In this document: one piece after another, positions 1-8,391 of the stretch
Layout of the letters: each line of letters starts with the position of its first letter
How positions within the stretch are numbered: position 1 is the first letter of the stretch
Notes under the pieces: generated by a model
Databases searched by the model: none
What the model saw: the letters and a program-made list of their open reading frames with translations, nothing else
Told to the model about the DNA's origin: nothing
Source of the DNA: an uncultured Prevotellaceae bacterium
Lineage (GTDB): Bacteria; Bacteroidota; Bacteroidia; Bacteroidales; Bacteroidaceae
Assembly: GCA_900315455.1 (NCBI GenBank)
Contig: OMZE01000006.1
Coordinates: 106,284 to 170,283 of the forward strand
Reading direction: 5' to 3'
DNA length: 64,000 nucleotides
Program-made: the position numbers and the translations under genes

Positions 1-587
1 AGTTTGCCGACAGGCTCTTCATCCTCGAGAGAGAAGGGAAACTCGGACTTGGCACCGCCTACATCATGGGGTTCAAATGGGCGCTGGAGCATGACTACTG
101 CTACGTCTTCGAGATGGATGCCGACTTCAGTCACGATCCCAACGACCTGCCACGGCTCTATGCTGCCTGCCACGACGAGGGCTACGACCTTGCCATCGGT
201 TCACGCTACGTGAGTGGAGTGAATGTGGTGAACTGGCCCATCGGACGGGTGCTCATGAGTTATTTCGCGTCGAAATACGTCAGGCTGGTCACAGGGTTCA
301 AGATTCACGACACCACAGCCGGTTTCAAGTGCTACAAGCGGCGCGTGCTCGAAACCATCGAACTCGACAAGATTCGCTTCAAGGGTTATGGGTTCCAGAT
401 AGAGATGAAGTTCACCGCCTACAAGATAGGGTTCCGCATCAAGGAGGTGCCCGTGGTATTTGTCAACAGGCGCGAGGGGGTGAGCAAGATGAGTGGCGGC
501 ATCTTCGGCGAGGCTTTCTTCGGCGTGATGCGACTGCGGCTCGACGGCTGGTTCCGCAAATACCCACCCATGCCAAAAGAAGATTGA
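1..587 (+). CDS. Polyprenol-phosphate mannose synthase-like GT2 glycosyltransferase (5' end missing)
   Basis: The reading frame is open from base 3, so the start lies outside the window; about 194 C-terminal codons are present. The GT-A fold nucleotide-sugar/metal motif is seen as MDADFSHDP, followed by the GSRYV and HDTTAGFKCY blocks typical of dolichol-phosphate-mannose synthase (DPM1-like) enzymes of glycosyltransferase family 2. Such enzymes move mannose (or another sugar) from a GDP/UDP donor to a polyprenyl phosphate at the cytoplasmic face of the membrane. No C-terminal membrane segments are present, as in the short DPM1-like class. The donor sugar cannot be told from sequence. The frame ends with TGA just before an inverted repeat. 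Confidence 0.85.
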   Translation, partial: FADRLFILEREGKLGLGTAYIMGFKWALEHDYCYVFEMDADFSHDPNDLPRLYAACHDEGYDLAIGSRYVSGVNVVNWPIGRVLMSYFASKYVRLVTGFKIHDTTAGFKCYKRRVLETIELDKIRFKGYGFQIEMKFTAYKIGFRIKEVPVVFVNRREGVSKMSGGIFGEAFFGVMRLRLDGWFRKYPPMPKED

Positions 588-593
588 AAATTA

Positions 594-680
594 CCCGGGC
601 TTCGCCCGATTGAAGATTGAAAATTGAAGATTGCCGTAAAGCGAGGCATCATTTTCAATCTTCAATCTTCAATTTTCAAT
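594..680. repeat. Heptad TTCAATN inverted repeat with small GC hairpin
   Basis: The gap between the glycosyltransferase and mfd holds a 7-bp-periodic motif (units of TTCAATC/TTCAATT) on one strand at 652-680 and its complement at 609-633, so the transcript could form a long AT-rich hairpin. A short GC-rich hairpin (CGGGC/GCCCG) lies beside it at 595-608. The same heptad motif recurs near 50,670, 53,706 and 63,540, so this is a dispersed intergenic repeat. It may double as a terminator of the upstream gene. Confidence 0.65.
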
Positions 681-694
681 AATTAACTATTTTC

Positions 695-3600
695 ATGAAG
701 ATTCAAGAACTACAACAATACTTCGGTGCCGCGCCCCAGTGTGCGGCATTGGCCAAACTGTTGGGCAAAACCGATGAGGGCACCATACACCTCAAGGGAC
801 TGACGGGGTCGGCAGCGTCATTGCTCTTCGCCGCGCTCGACACTCGCATCCACACCACCATGCTCTTCATCCTGAAGGATGCCGACACGGCGGGCTATTT
901 CTACCATGACCTCACGCAAGTGATGGGGCAGGAGGGGGTGCTCTTTTTCCCCTCCTCTTTCAAGCGCGCGGTGAAATACGGTCAGCGGCAGGCTGCCAAC
1001 GAGATATTGCGCACCGAGGTGCTCACACGGCTCTCCACGGTGGCCAATGGGGAAGGGAAGGCAGAGCAGTCTACATACGTCGTCACCAGTCCGGAGGCGC
1101 TCAGCGAACTCGTGGTGACGAAGAGCCGGCTCGACGAGCGCACCATTCCACTGCAGGTAGGACAGACCTACGATGTGGGAGAGTTGACGAGGCGGTTGCG
1201 CGACCTGGGCTTCGAGATGCACGACTATGTGTATGAGCCGGGGCAGTTCAGCCAGCGCGGAAGCATTATCGATATCTACTCCTTCAGCAATGAATACCCT
1301 TTCCGTGTCGACTTCTTCGGCGACGAGATAGACACTATCCGTACTTTCGATATCCAGACGCAACTCTCAAGGGAGATGAAGCAGCATGTGGAGATTGTGC
1401 CTGAGATAGTGGGGGGGGAGAAGATGCCCTTCCCCGACTTCCTGCCCGATGATGCCGTCATGGTGGTCGACGACCTCGACTATGTGCTGCAGACCATCGG
1501 ACGCATCTACGACGAGGGATTCTCTGCACAGGCCATGGCAGAACGTCTCGAAGGAGCCGACGAGCGGCAACGCGACGAAATCATGCGCGAGATGCGGAAG
1601 GAAAACCAACTCGTGAGCGAGCGGCAGTTTGCCAAGGCTGCCGAACGGTTCAGGACCATCGAACTGGGTGCGCGGCCCCACACCACTCCCACTGCCACCC
1701 TTGCCTTCGATATGTCGCCGCAGCCCATCTTCCACAAGAACTTCACCCTGCTGCGCCAGACCCTCGACGACTATATCCTGAAGGGCTATAAGGTGTTCAT
1801 GCTCTCCGACAGCACCAAACAGATACAGCGCCTCCACGACATCCTCTCGGCAAACGACGGGGAGGGCGCGGAGTTGCCACCCGTTGCCTTCACACCTGTC
1901 GACAAGACCCTCCACGAAGGATTTGCCGACAACGAACGGCGGGTGTGCTGCTTCACCGACCATCAGGTCTTCGACCGTTTCCACAAATACAACCTGCGCT
2001 CTGATGCCGCTAGGGCGGGAAAGATGGCGCTCACCATGAAGGAACTGCAGGAGATGGAGCCGGGCGACTATGTGGTGCACGTCGACTTCGGCATAGGGAA
2101 GTTTGGCGGATTGGTGCGCGTGCCTACAAAAGACAGTTACCAGGAGATGATACGCATCATCTACCAGAGGGGCGACATGGTCGACGTGTCTATCCATTCG
2201 CTCTACAAGATATCGAAATACCGCAGGGCCGACAGCGGCGAACCGCCACGGTTGAGCACGCTGGGCACCGGGGCGTGGGAACGGATGAAGGAGCGCACGA
2301 AGAAGCGTATCAAGGACATCGCCCGCGACCTCATCAAACTCTACGCAAAGCGCCGCCACATGAAGGGCTTCGCCTTCAGTCCCGATACCTACATGCAGCA
2401 TGAACTGGAGGGAAGTTTCCTCTATGAGGATACCCCCGACCAACTGAAAGCCACCAACGATGTGAAGGCCGACATGGAGAGTCAGCGCCCCATGGACCGC
2501 CTGGTGTGCGGCGACGTGGGCTTCGGCAAGACAGAGGTGGCTGTACGTGCCGCCTTCAAGGCTGCTGCCGACAGCAAGCAGGTGGCGGTGCTCGTACCTA
2601 CTACCGTGCTCGCCTTCCAGCATTTCCAGACGTTCACCGAGCGACTGGCCAACCTGCCGGTGAAGGTGGAGTATCTCTCTCGTGCACGGACAGCAAAACA
2701 GACGCGCGAGATTCTCGCCCAACTCAAGGAGGGACGCATCGATATCCTCATCGGCACGCATAAGATACTGGGGAAGAACGTGGAATGGAAGGACCTCGGA
2801 CTGCTCATCATCGACGAGGAACAGAAGTTCGGCGTGTCGACGAAGGAGAAACTGCGCACGATGAAAGCCAATGTCGACACGCTCACCATGTCGGCAACTC
2901 CCATTCCGCGCACACTGCAGTTCTCGCTCATGGGTGCGCGCGACATGAGCATCATCCGCACTCCGCCGCCCAACCGCTATCCCATCTATACCGAACTCAC
3001 CACTTATTGCCATGAGGTGATAGCCGATGCGGTGAATTTCGAGATGAGCCGCAACGGACAGGTATATATCGTGAGCAGTCGCATCTCGTCGCTCCAGGAG
3101 ATAGCACACCTCATAGAGAAATACGTGCCCGACGCACGCATCGCCATCGGACATGGACAGATGAAACCCGAGGAACTGGAGAAAATCATCATGGGATTCA
3201 TCAACTACGACTACGACGTGCTTATCTCTACCACCATCGTGGAGAACGGCATCGACATCCCCAATGCCAACACCATCCTCATCAACGATGCACACCGCTT
3301 CGGACTTTCCGACATCCACCAGATGCGCGGAAGGGTGGGGCGGTCGAACAAAAAGGCGTTCTGCTATCTCATGGCGCCGCCAAAGGCTTTCCTGCCTGCT
3401 GATGCGAGGAAGAGACTCGAGGCGGTGGAGAGTTTCTCGGAACTGGGAAGCGGCTTCAACCTTGCCATGCAAGACCTCGACCTGCGTGGTGCGGGCAACC
3501 TGCTCGGGGCAGAGCAGAGCGGGTTTATGGAAGACCTGGGATATGAGACCTACCAGAAAATCCTCAACCAGGCCATCACCGAACTGAAGAATGAGGAGTT

Positions 3601-4129
3601 TGGTGAACTCTATGAGGAGGAGATAGCCAACGGCAGGGAGGTGAGCGGAGATGAGTTCGTGGAGGACTGTTCGCTGGAGAGCGACCTCGAGATGTATTTC
3701 CCCGACAACTACGTGCCGGGAAGCAGCGAGCGTATGCTCCTCTACCGCGAACTCGACAATATCGTGAGCGACAGCGAACTGGAGGCTTATCAGAAACGCC
3801 TCGAAGACCGGTTTGGCAAGATACCGCGCGAGGGCATGGAACTGATGCAGGTGGTGCCGCTGCGACAACTCGGCAAGCAGTTAGGCTGTGAGAAAATCAT
3901 TCTCAAGCAGGGCAACATGCAGATGCGCTTCGTGAGCAATACCGACAGCCCGTTCTATCGCAGTGCGGCGTTCTCAAAGGTGCTACGGTTTGTCAACAAT
4001 CACCTCCGTCGTTGCAGACTCAATGAGGCGTATGGGCGCAACTCGCTCAATATCAGCAGGGTGGAGACGGTAGGTGAGGCGGTGTTCCTCCTTCGAGAGA
4101 TGATCAACGAGACTGTGCTCACCGATTAA
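695..4129 (+). CDS. mfd: Transcription-repair coupling factor Mfd
   Basis: An 1144-residue ATP-dependent DNA translocase that removes RNA polymerase stalled at lesions and recruits UvrA. The N-terminal third is the UvrB-like region. The RNA-polymerase-interacting CarD-like domain is seen at about residues 449-465 (GDYVVHVDFGIGKFGG). The RecG-like motor carries Walker A GDVGFGKTE near residue 606 and the DEEQ Walker B near 706, then the MSATPIPRTL and GRVGR motor motifs. A C-terminal TRCF domain completes it. The length matches full Bacteroidetes Mfd. It follows the glycosyltransferase after about 107 bp and precedes a symporter by 13 bp. No clear -7 box is visible just upstream, so read-through from the previous gene is possible. 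Confidence 0.97.
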   Translation: MKIQELQQYFGAAPQCAALAKLLGKTDEGTIHLKGLTGSAASLLFAALDTRIHTTMLFILKDADTAGYFYHDLTQVMGQEGVLFFPSSFKRAVKYGQRQAANEILRTEVLTRLSTVANGEGKAEQSTYVVTSPEALSELVVTKSRLDERTIPLQVGQTYDVGELTRRLRDLGFEMHDYVYEPGQFSQRGSIIDIYSFSNEYPFRVDFFGDEIDTIRTFDIQTQLSREMKQHVEIVPEIVGGEKMPFPDFLPDDAVMVVDDLDYVLQTIGRIYDEGFSAQAMAERLEGADERQRDEIMREMRKENQLVSERQFAKAAERFRTIELGARPHTTPTATLAFDMSPQPIFHKNFTLLRQTLDDYILKGYKVFMLSDSTKQIQRLHDILSANDGEGAELPPVAFTPVDKTLHEGFADNERRVCCFTDHQVFDRFHKYNLRSDAARAGKMALTMKELQEMEPGDYVVHVDFGIGKFGGLVRVPTKDSYQEMIRIIYQRGDMVDVSIHSLYKISKYRRADSGEPPRLSTLGTGAWERMKERTKKRIKDIARDLIKLYAKRRHMKGFAFSPDTYMQHELEGSFLYEDTPDQLKATNDVKADMESQRPMDRLVCGDVGFGKTEVAVRAAFKAAADSKQVAVLVPTTVLAFQHFQTFTERLANLPVKVEYLSRARTAKQTREILAQLKEGRIDILIGTHKILGKNVEWKDLGLLIIDEEQKFGVSTKEKLRTMKANVDTLTMSATPIPRTLQFSLMGARDMSIIRTPPPNRYPIYTELTTYCHEVIADAVNFEMSRNGQVYIVSSRISSLQEIAHLIEKYVPDARIAIGHGQMKPEELEKIIMGFINYDYDVLISTTIVENGIDIPNANTILINDAHRFGLSDIHQMRGRVGRSNKKAFCYLMAPPKAFLPADARKRLEAVESFSELGSGFNLAMQDLDLRGAGNLLGAEQSGFMEDLGYETYQKILNQAITELKNEEFGELYEEEIANGREVSGDEFVEDCSLESDLEMYFPDNYVPGSSERMLLYRELDNIVSDSELEAYQKRLEDRFGKIPREGMELMQVVPLRQLGKQLGCEKIILKQGNMQMRFVSNTDSPFYRSAAFSKVLRFVNNHLRRCRLNEAYGRNSLNISRVETVGEAVFLLREMINETVLTD

Positions 4130-4142
4130 ATCTTCAGCCTGC

Positions 4143-5579
4143 ATGACCATTCTCCTCACCATCTTCGGCTATTTTTTCCTGTTGCTTGTCATCAGTAGGC
4201 TGACATCAGGGAAGACCGACAACGACACGTTCTACCGGGGAAACCGACAGTCACCATGGTATATGGTGGCATTCGGCATGATAGGGGCGTCGATATCGGG
4301 CGTCACCTTCGTCAGCGTGCCTGGCATGGTGATGGGTATCGACATGACATATATGCAGACGTGCCTGGGCTTCATCCTTGGCTATGCTGCCGTGGCGTTT
4401 GTGCTCCTGCCCGTCTTCTACCGCCACAACCTCACCACCATCTATTCTTATCTGCAGCCACGGCTCGGCACACGCTCCTATACCACGGGGGCGTCGTTTT
4501 TCATTCTCTCGAAGATGACGGGGGCGGCTGCGCGGTTTTATGTGGTGTGCATCATCCTGCAGCGCTTCGTGCTCGACAACTACGGGGTGCCCTTCCCCCT
4601 TACCATCGTCCTGATGGTGGTGCTGATATGGCTCTACACCCGCCGCAGCGGTATCAAGACGCTGGTATGGACCGACACGCTGCAGACCCTGTGTATGTTT
4701 GCCGCGCTGGTGTTCATCATCCTCCAGGTGGTCGGTGCATTGGGGTGGACGCCTATGGAGGCGGTGAGGCAGGTGGCTGCCGACTCCCATAGCCGTATCT
4801 TTGTCTTCGACGACCCGATGTCGCGTCAGTATTTCTGGAAACAGTTTCTCAGTGGTATCTTCATCGTCGTGGTGATGACGGGACTCGACCAGGACATGAT
4901 GCAGAAAAACCTCACGTGCAAATCGTTGCGTGAGGCGCAGAAAGACATGTGCTCGTATGGATTCGCCTTCGTACCAGCTAACCTGCTCTTCCTTGCTTTG
5001 GGTGTGCTGCTCGTACACTATGCCGGGATACAGGGCGTGGCACTGCCCGAGGCGGGCGACGACCTCTTGCCGATGTTTGCCGCCACAGGTCAACTGGGAC
5101 AGACGGTGGTGGTGCTCTTCACCATCGGCATTGTGGCGGCGGCGTTCTCGAGTGCCGACTCTGCCCTTACCGCCCTCACTACAAGTTGTTGCGTGGATAT
5201 TGTGAAACGGCCCGATGACGAGCGCCTGCGGCGCAAGGTGCATATCCTCATGGCGGTGCTCTTCGTGGCTTTCGTGATGTTCTTCCGATGGGTCGACTCG
5301 CCCAGTGTCATCGATGCCATCTACACGATGTGTTCCTATACCTATGGTCCGCTACTGGGGCTCTTCGCTTTCTCGCTCTTTACCAAACGGCCTGTGGCCG
5401 ACCGCATCGTTCCTTTCATTGCCGTGGCATCACCCCTTATCTGCTTCGCCGCCGATGTGCTCACCAAGACCTACACCAACTACCGTTTCGGCTATGAACT
5501 CCTCATGCTCAACGGCGCCCTCACCTTTATGGGGTTGTATTGTTCTGGCATAAAAAAAATTAAATCCGCTAATTCATGA
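4143..5579 (+). CDS. Sodium:solute symporter family transporter
   Basis: A 478-residue, almost wholly hydrophobic protein with about 13 predicted membrane helices, beginning with a transmembrane segment. The pattern is that of the SSS family (TC 2.A.21): an early YRGNRQSPWYMVAFGMIGASISG block like that of Na+/proline and Na+/glucose symporters, and a GLDQDMMQ block in the middle. Proteins of this group import organic solutes with sodium; the substrate cannot be assigned. It starts 13 bp after mfd and is probably co-transcribed, although the two functions seem unrelated. A promoter for the next gene lies just after its stop. Confidence 0.9.
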   Translation: MTILLTIFGYFFLLLVISRLTSGKTDNDTFYRGNRQSPWYMVAFGMIGASISGVTFVSVPGMVMGIDMTYMQTCLGFILGYAAVAFVLLPVFYRHNLTTIYSYLQPRLGTRSYTTGASFFILSKMTGAAARFYVVCIILQRFVLDNYGVPFPLTIVLMVVLIWLYTRRSGIKTLVWTDTLQTLCMFAALVFIILQVVGALGWTPMEAVRQVAADSHSRIFVFDDPMSRQYFWKQFLSGIFIVVVMTGLDQDMMQKNLTCKSLREAQKDMCSYGFAFVPANLLFLALGVLLVHYAGIQGVALPEAGDDLLPMFAATGQLGQTVVVLFTIGIVAAAFSSADSALTALTTSCCVDIVKRPDDERLRRKVHILMAVLFVAFVMFFRWVDSPSVIDAIYTMCSYTYGPLLGLFAFSLFTKRPVADRIVPFIAVASPLICFAADVLTKTYTNYRFGYELLMLNGALTFMGLYCSGIKKIKSANS

Positions 5580-5590
5580 ATTTTTTTCAT

Positions 5591-5600
5591 TAATTTTGCA
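5591..5600 (+). promoter_or_regulatory. -7 promoter box for the restriction-modification genes
   Basis: TAATTTTG at 5591-5598 matches the Bacteroidetes -7 consensus TAnnTTTG. No good -33 TTTG is seen upstream, only AT-rich sequence. The start codon of the endonuclease gene is about 60 bp downstream. Confidence 0.5.
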
Positions 5601-5659
5601 TCATCAAGCCAACAGGTTATAATACCACCTACATATAATTTAATAAACCATAATTCGTT

Positions 5660-6403
5660 ATGAGGAACTATAATCTTGACTTTATCTCCGACGACGCCAT
5701 TTTTAATCATGTAAAATCAACAGTACAGCAATATCGTCGTAGTATAAACCTTTCGGAGTTCAACAAAAACATTATTGACCCAATCAAACTCACGTTCGAC
5801 TCTAAAATCTATGGACAAACAATTCGTCAGACCATAGAATCTGAATGTATACGTCAGATAGATAAGTCTAACAATAATTGTATCGGCTATTTCCATCAGA
5901 ACTTGTTCAAATATGCGGGTAATGGATGGGAAGTTCCCGCTAATGGGGATAAAGGAGGTTTTGATGTACTCAACGAAAGCCAACATATTTTTGTGGAAAT
6001 GAAGAACAAGCACAACACGATGAATTCGGCCAGTTCACAGAAGACATATATAAAGATGCAAGGGAAAATTCTTGAAGATGATAAAGCCACATGCATGTTG
6101 GTTGAAATTATCGCAAAGAAATCCCAGAATATAAAATGGACAATAAAAGTTGATGGTAACTCACGTTCGCATAAGCAGATACGACGTGTTTCCATAGACC
6201 AGTTTTATGATATTGTGTTTGGAAAAAAAGACGCATTCTTCAGACTATGTAAGGTCTTGCCTGTAATTCTGGATGATGTAATTGCTGAGGATGAATCAGC
6301 GAAATTGAAGAATACTGTTTACGATGAACTGGACAAGACTGACTTTTATAAGAGTTTGTATTTGCTCGCTTTCAAAACATATGAAGGATTCGATAATTTT
6401 TAA
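5660..6403 (+). CDS. Eco47II/Sau96I-type type II restriction endonuclease
   Basis: A 247-residue protein resembling the Eco47II family of type II endonucleases (GGWCC; relatives such as Sau96I cut GGNCC). The opening NYNLDFISDD, the block NKNIIDPIKLTFDSK (residues 36-50) and IGYFHQNLFKY (75-85) are typical of this family. The likely PD-(D/E)xK active site is D102 (GGFDV) with E113-x-K115 (VEMKNKH). It is separated by only 2 bp from a cytosine-5 methyltransferase in the same direction, the normal arrangement for an R-M pair. Base composition is clearly more AT-rich than in the flanking genes, which suggests horizontal gain. The exact site specificity is inferred from the family, not shown. Confidence 0.85.
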   Translation: MRNYNLDFISDDAIFNHVKSTVQQYRRSINLSEFNKNIIDPIKLTFDSKIYGQTIRQTIESECIRQIDKSNNNCIGYFHQNLFKYAGNGWEVPANGDKGGFDVLNESQHIFVEMKNKHNTMNSASSQKTYIKMQGKILEDDKATCMLVEIIAKKSQNIKWTIKVDGNSRSHKQIRRVSIDQFYDIVFGKKDAFFRLCKVLPVILDDVIAEDESAKLKNTVYDELDKTDFYKSLYLLAFKTYEGFDNF

Positions 6404-6405
6404 AG

Positions 6406-8151
6406 ATGACCACATTTCTTTCTGCAACTAATTTGGCTGACCTTACAGGCACTTCACTGGCTACCACTCAAAAATGGGGTGAAAGTGGTATGTATCCTTA
6501 TCATAAGAATGATAAGGGAAAAAAAGGTTTCTATATGGAGGAATTATTGGATATAGAACCTGTCAGAATGATGCTTGAAACTCATTGGGATGAAGAGTTT
6601 TATGTTTCTCCACTACGAGATTATACTTCTGTTGAGTTATTTGCAGGAGCAGGAGGGTTGGCTTTAGGAATGCATATGGCAGGTTTCCGTCATATCCTAC
6701 TCAACGAAATCGATTCGATGGCTTGTCAAACGCTTCGCAAGAATCATCCCGAATGGAATGTCTTGGAGGGAGATATTCATCAAATTGACTTTACTCCATT
6801 ATATGGAAAGGTCGATTTCCTGTCAGGCGGATTTCCATGTCAGGCTTTTTCTTATGCAGGGAAAAAAGGAGGCTTGAACGATACACGCGGAACTCTGTTT
6901 TTTGAATTGGCACGGGCAGTAAAGGAAATTCAGCCTAAAGTATTCTTGGGTGAGAACGTGAAAGGATTGCTTTCCCATGATAATGGAAAAACACTTTCAA
7001 TCATTAAAAACGCAATTACTGAATTAGGATATACATTGGTTGAACCACGAGTCTTAAAGGCTATTATGTATCAGGTTCCCCAAAAGAGAGAGCGCCTGAT
7101 TCTCATAGCCATACGGAATGACATAGCACAAAAAGTGAAGTTCAAGTGGCCTGATCCATATAAACGTGTAATGACGTTACGTGATGCATTTTTTAAAGGT
7201 GAATTGTTTGGACAAGATGTTCCCGTTTCTGATGGACAGACCTATCCAGCCAAGAAGGCACGAGTAATGGCAATGGTGCCTGAGGGTGGAGATTGGCGTG
7301 ATTTGCCTATCGAAGAGCAGAAAGAGTATATGGGGGGAAGTTTCTATTTAGGAGGTGGAAAAACTGGGATGGCTCGCCGATTATCAATGGATGAGCCTTC
7401 CTTGACACTAACATGTGCTCCTGCCCAGAAGCAAACAGAAAGATGCCATCCGTTAGAGACTCGTCCGTTGACAGTTCGTGAATATGCACGAATTCAGACT
7501 TTTCCAGACGACTGGAGTTTTGTAGGGAATTTGGCAGATCAATATAAGCAAATAGGAAATGCTGTTCCTGTCAATCTCGCCTACGCAATAGGTAGGTCAC
7601 TTATCCGATTGTTTAATGATTTGGATGCACAAGAACCAGAGGAAAGTCAGTATGAAGAAGGGAATCAAATCGCTCATGGTATGATTCCACCAGACTTATT
7701 TGCGATTGATATGTTTGATGTAAAAAATGATTTTCCTGATGGTATAGTCAGTAACTATTTTGTTGAAAAGAGAATCGTTGATAAAAGCAAATTGGATGAT
7801 TCGAAAAATGTCTTGGTCAGTTTAGTGACCAATGAAAATATGTCCTTTTTTAGTCAGCAAAATGCAAGGCTTTATTATACAGGAAAGAAATTCCCATCAA
7901 CCGTAAAACTGAATAAACTGTATTATTTCATGCCATATATCAAAGGCAAGGGCATTCGTGATTTGTATATTATTAAAGTAGCACGTGTGGGAACCAAAAA
8001 TGAAGTCACCCAAAAATGCGGAGAGGATGATTTCCGCTTGGTTTTTGAAATTGCTTTTGTTACTCAACTCTTTGAGGACTATAAACCATACAAGTTGAAA
8101 ATATGGCATAGTTATACAGATACGAATTTGAGAGCTATTTTATCGATATGA
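6406..8151 (+). CDS. DNA (cytosine-5) methyltransferase of the R-M pair, with N- and C-terminal extensions
   Basis: A 581-residue C5 methyltransferase that should protect the sites cut by the upstream endonuclease. Visible motifs: I VELFAGAGGLALG (76-88, SAM binding), IV GFPCQ with catalytic Cys145, VI ENV (183-185), VIII QKRER (226-230), a target-recognition region at about 240-345, and X GNAVP (384-388). Residues 1-70 resemble a MerR-like helix-turn-helix (ADLTGTS... QKWGESGMYP...). About 175 residues follow motif X (405-581) that I do not recognise; M.Eco47II and M.Sau96I relatives are roughly 420-430 residues. It starts 2 bp after the endonuclease stop. Low GC supports acquisition as a unit. 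Confidence 0.93.
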   Translation: MTTFLSATNLADLTGTSLATTQKWGESGMYPYHKNDKGKKGFYMEELLDIEPVRMMLETHWDEEFYVSPLRDYTSVELFAGAGGLALGMHMAGFRHILLNEIDSMACQTLRKNHPEWNVLEGDIHQIDFTPLYGKVDFLSGGFPCQAFSYAGKKGGLNDTRGTLFFELARAVKEIQPKVFLGENVKGLLSHDNGKTLSIIKNAITELGYTLVEPRVLKAIMYQVPQKRERLILIAIRNDIAQKVKFKWPDPYKRVMTLRDAFFKGELFGQDVPVSDGQTYPAKKARVMAMVPEGGDWRDLPIEEQKEYMGGSFYLGGGKTGMARRLSMDEPSLTLTCAPAQKQTERCHPLETRPLTVREYARIQTFPDDWSFVGNLADQYKQIGNAVPVNLAYAIGRSLIRLFNDLDAQEPEESQYEEGNQIAHGMIPPDLFAIDMFDVKNDFPDGIVSNYFVEKRIVDKSKLDDSKNVLVSLVTNENMSFFSQQNARLYYTGKKFPSTVKLNKLYYFMPYIKGKGIRDLYIIKVARVGTKNEVTQKCGEDDFRLVFEIAFVTQLFEDYKPYKLKIWHSYTDTNLRAILSI

Positions 8152-8360
8152 TATGGTCGTTATTTCATTTGAAACTATAGATGACTATGTCGTAGAAAGA
8201 TTGACTCCGTTTTTATAACGCGCAATGACTATTGCGGTATAACTTTGCTACGTTTAAAATGATAGATGATTTAGGAACGGCTCGTATTTTTAGCGATGAG
8301 TTTCAGAGAGGTATTTGAAAATGGTTGATACTTGGAATTCAACTTGTCAGACAATAAAAC
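8152..8360 (+). other. Gap after the R-M island: promoter-like site and possible gene remnants
   Basis: This AT-rich stretch has no substantial gene. A 21-codon frame starts at 8153, 1 bp after the methyltransferase stop. TAACTTTG at 8240-8247 is a good -7 box and is followed by a 19-codon frame at 8259-8318. These could be remnants of genes broken when the island arrived, or chance frames. Confidence 0.3.
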
Positions 8361-8391
8361 AGAGAAGGCCCGTCACAGACGGGTCTTCTCT
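8361..8391 (-). terminator. Terminator of the receptor operon, overlapping its stop codon
   Basis: A 13-bp stem (AGAGAAGGCCCGT with ACGGGTCTTCTCT, one G-U pair) and 5-nt loop span the last codons of the outer-membrane receptor gene. Read on the minus strand it is followed by a T-rich run (GTTTTATTG). Confidence 0.7.

Noticed and set aside
1367-3868. Very long open frame on the minus strand opposite mfd (about 833 codons); similar long frames opposite dnaE (33,002-35,641) and opposite the DUF2723 gene (44,513-46,906, plus strand).
   Set aside because: GC-rich coding DNA with strong codon bias leaves the antisense frame free of stops. The predicted products have no domain pattern or signal peptide, and the opposite strand carries unmistakable genes.
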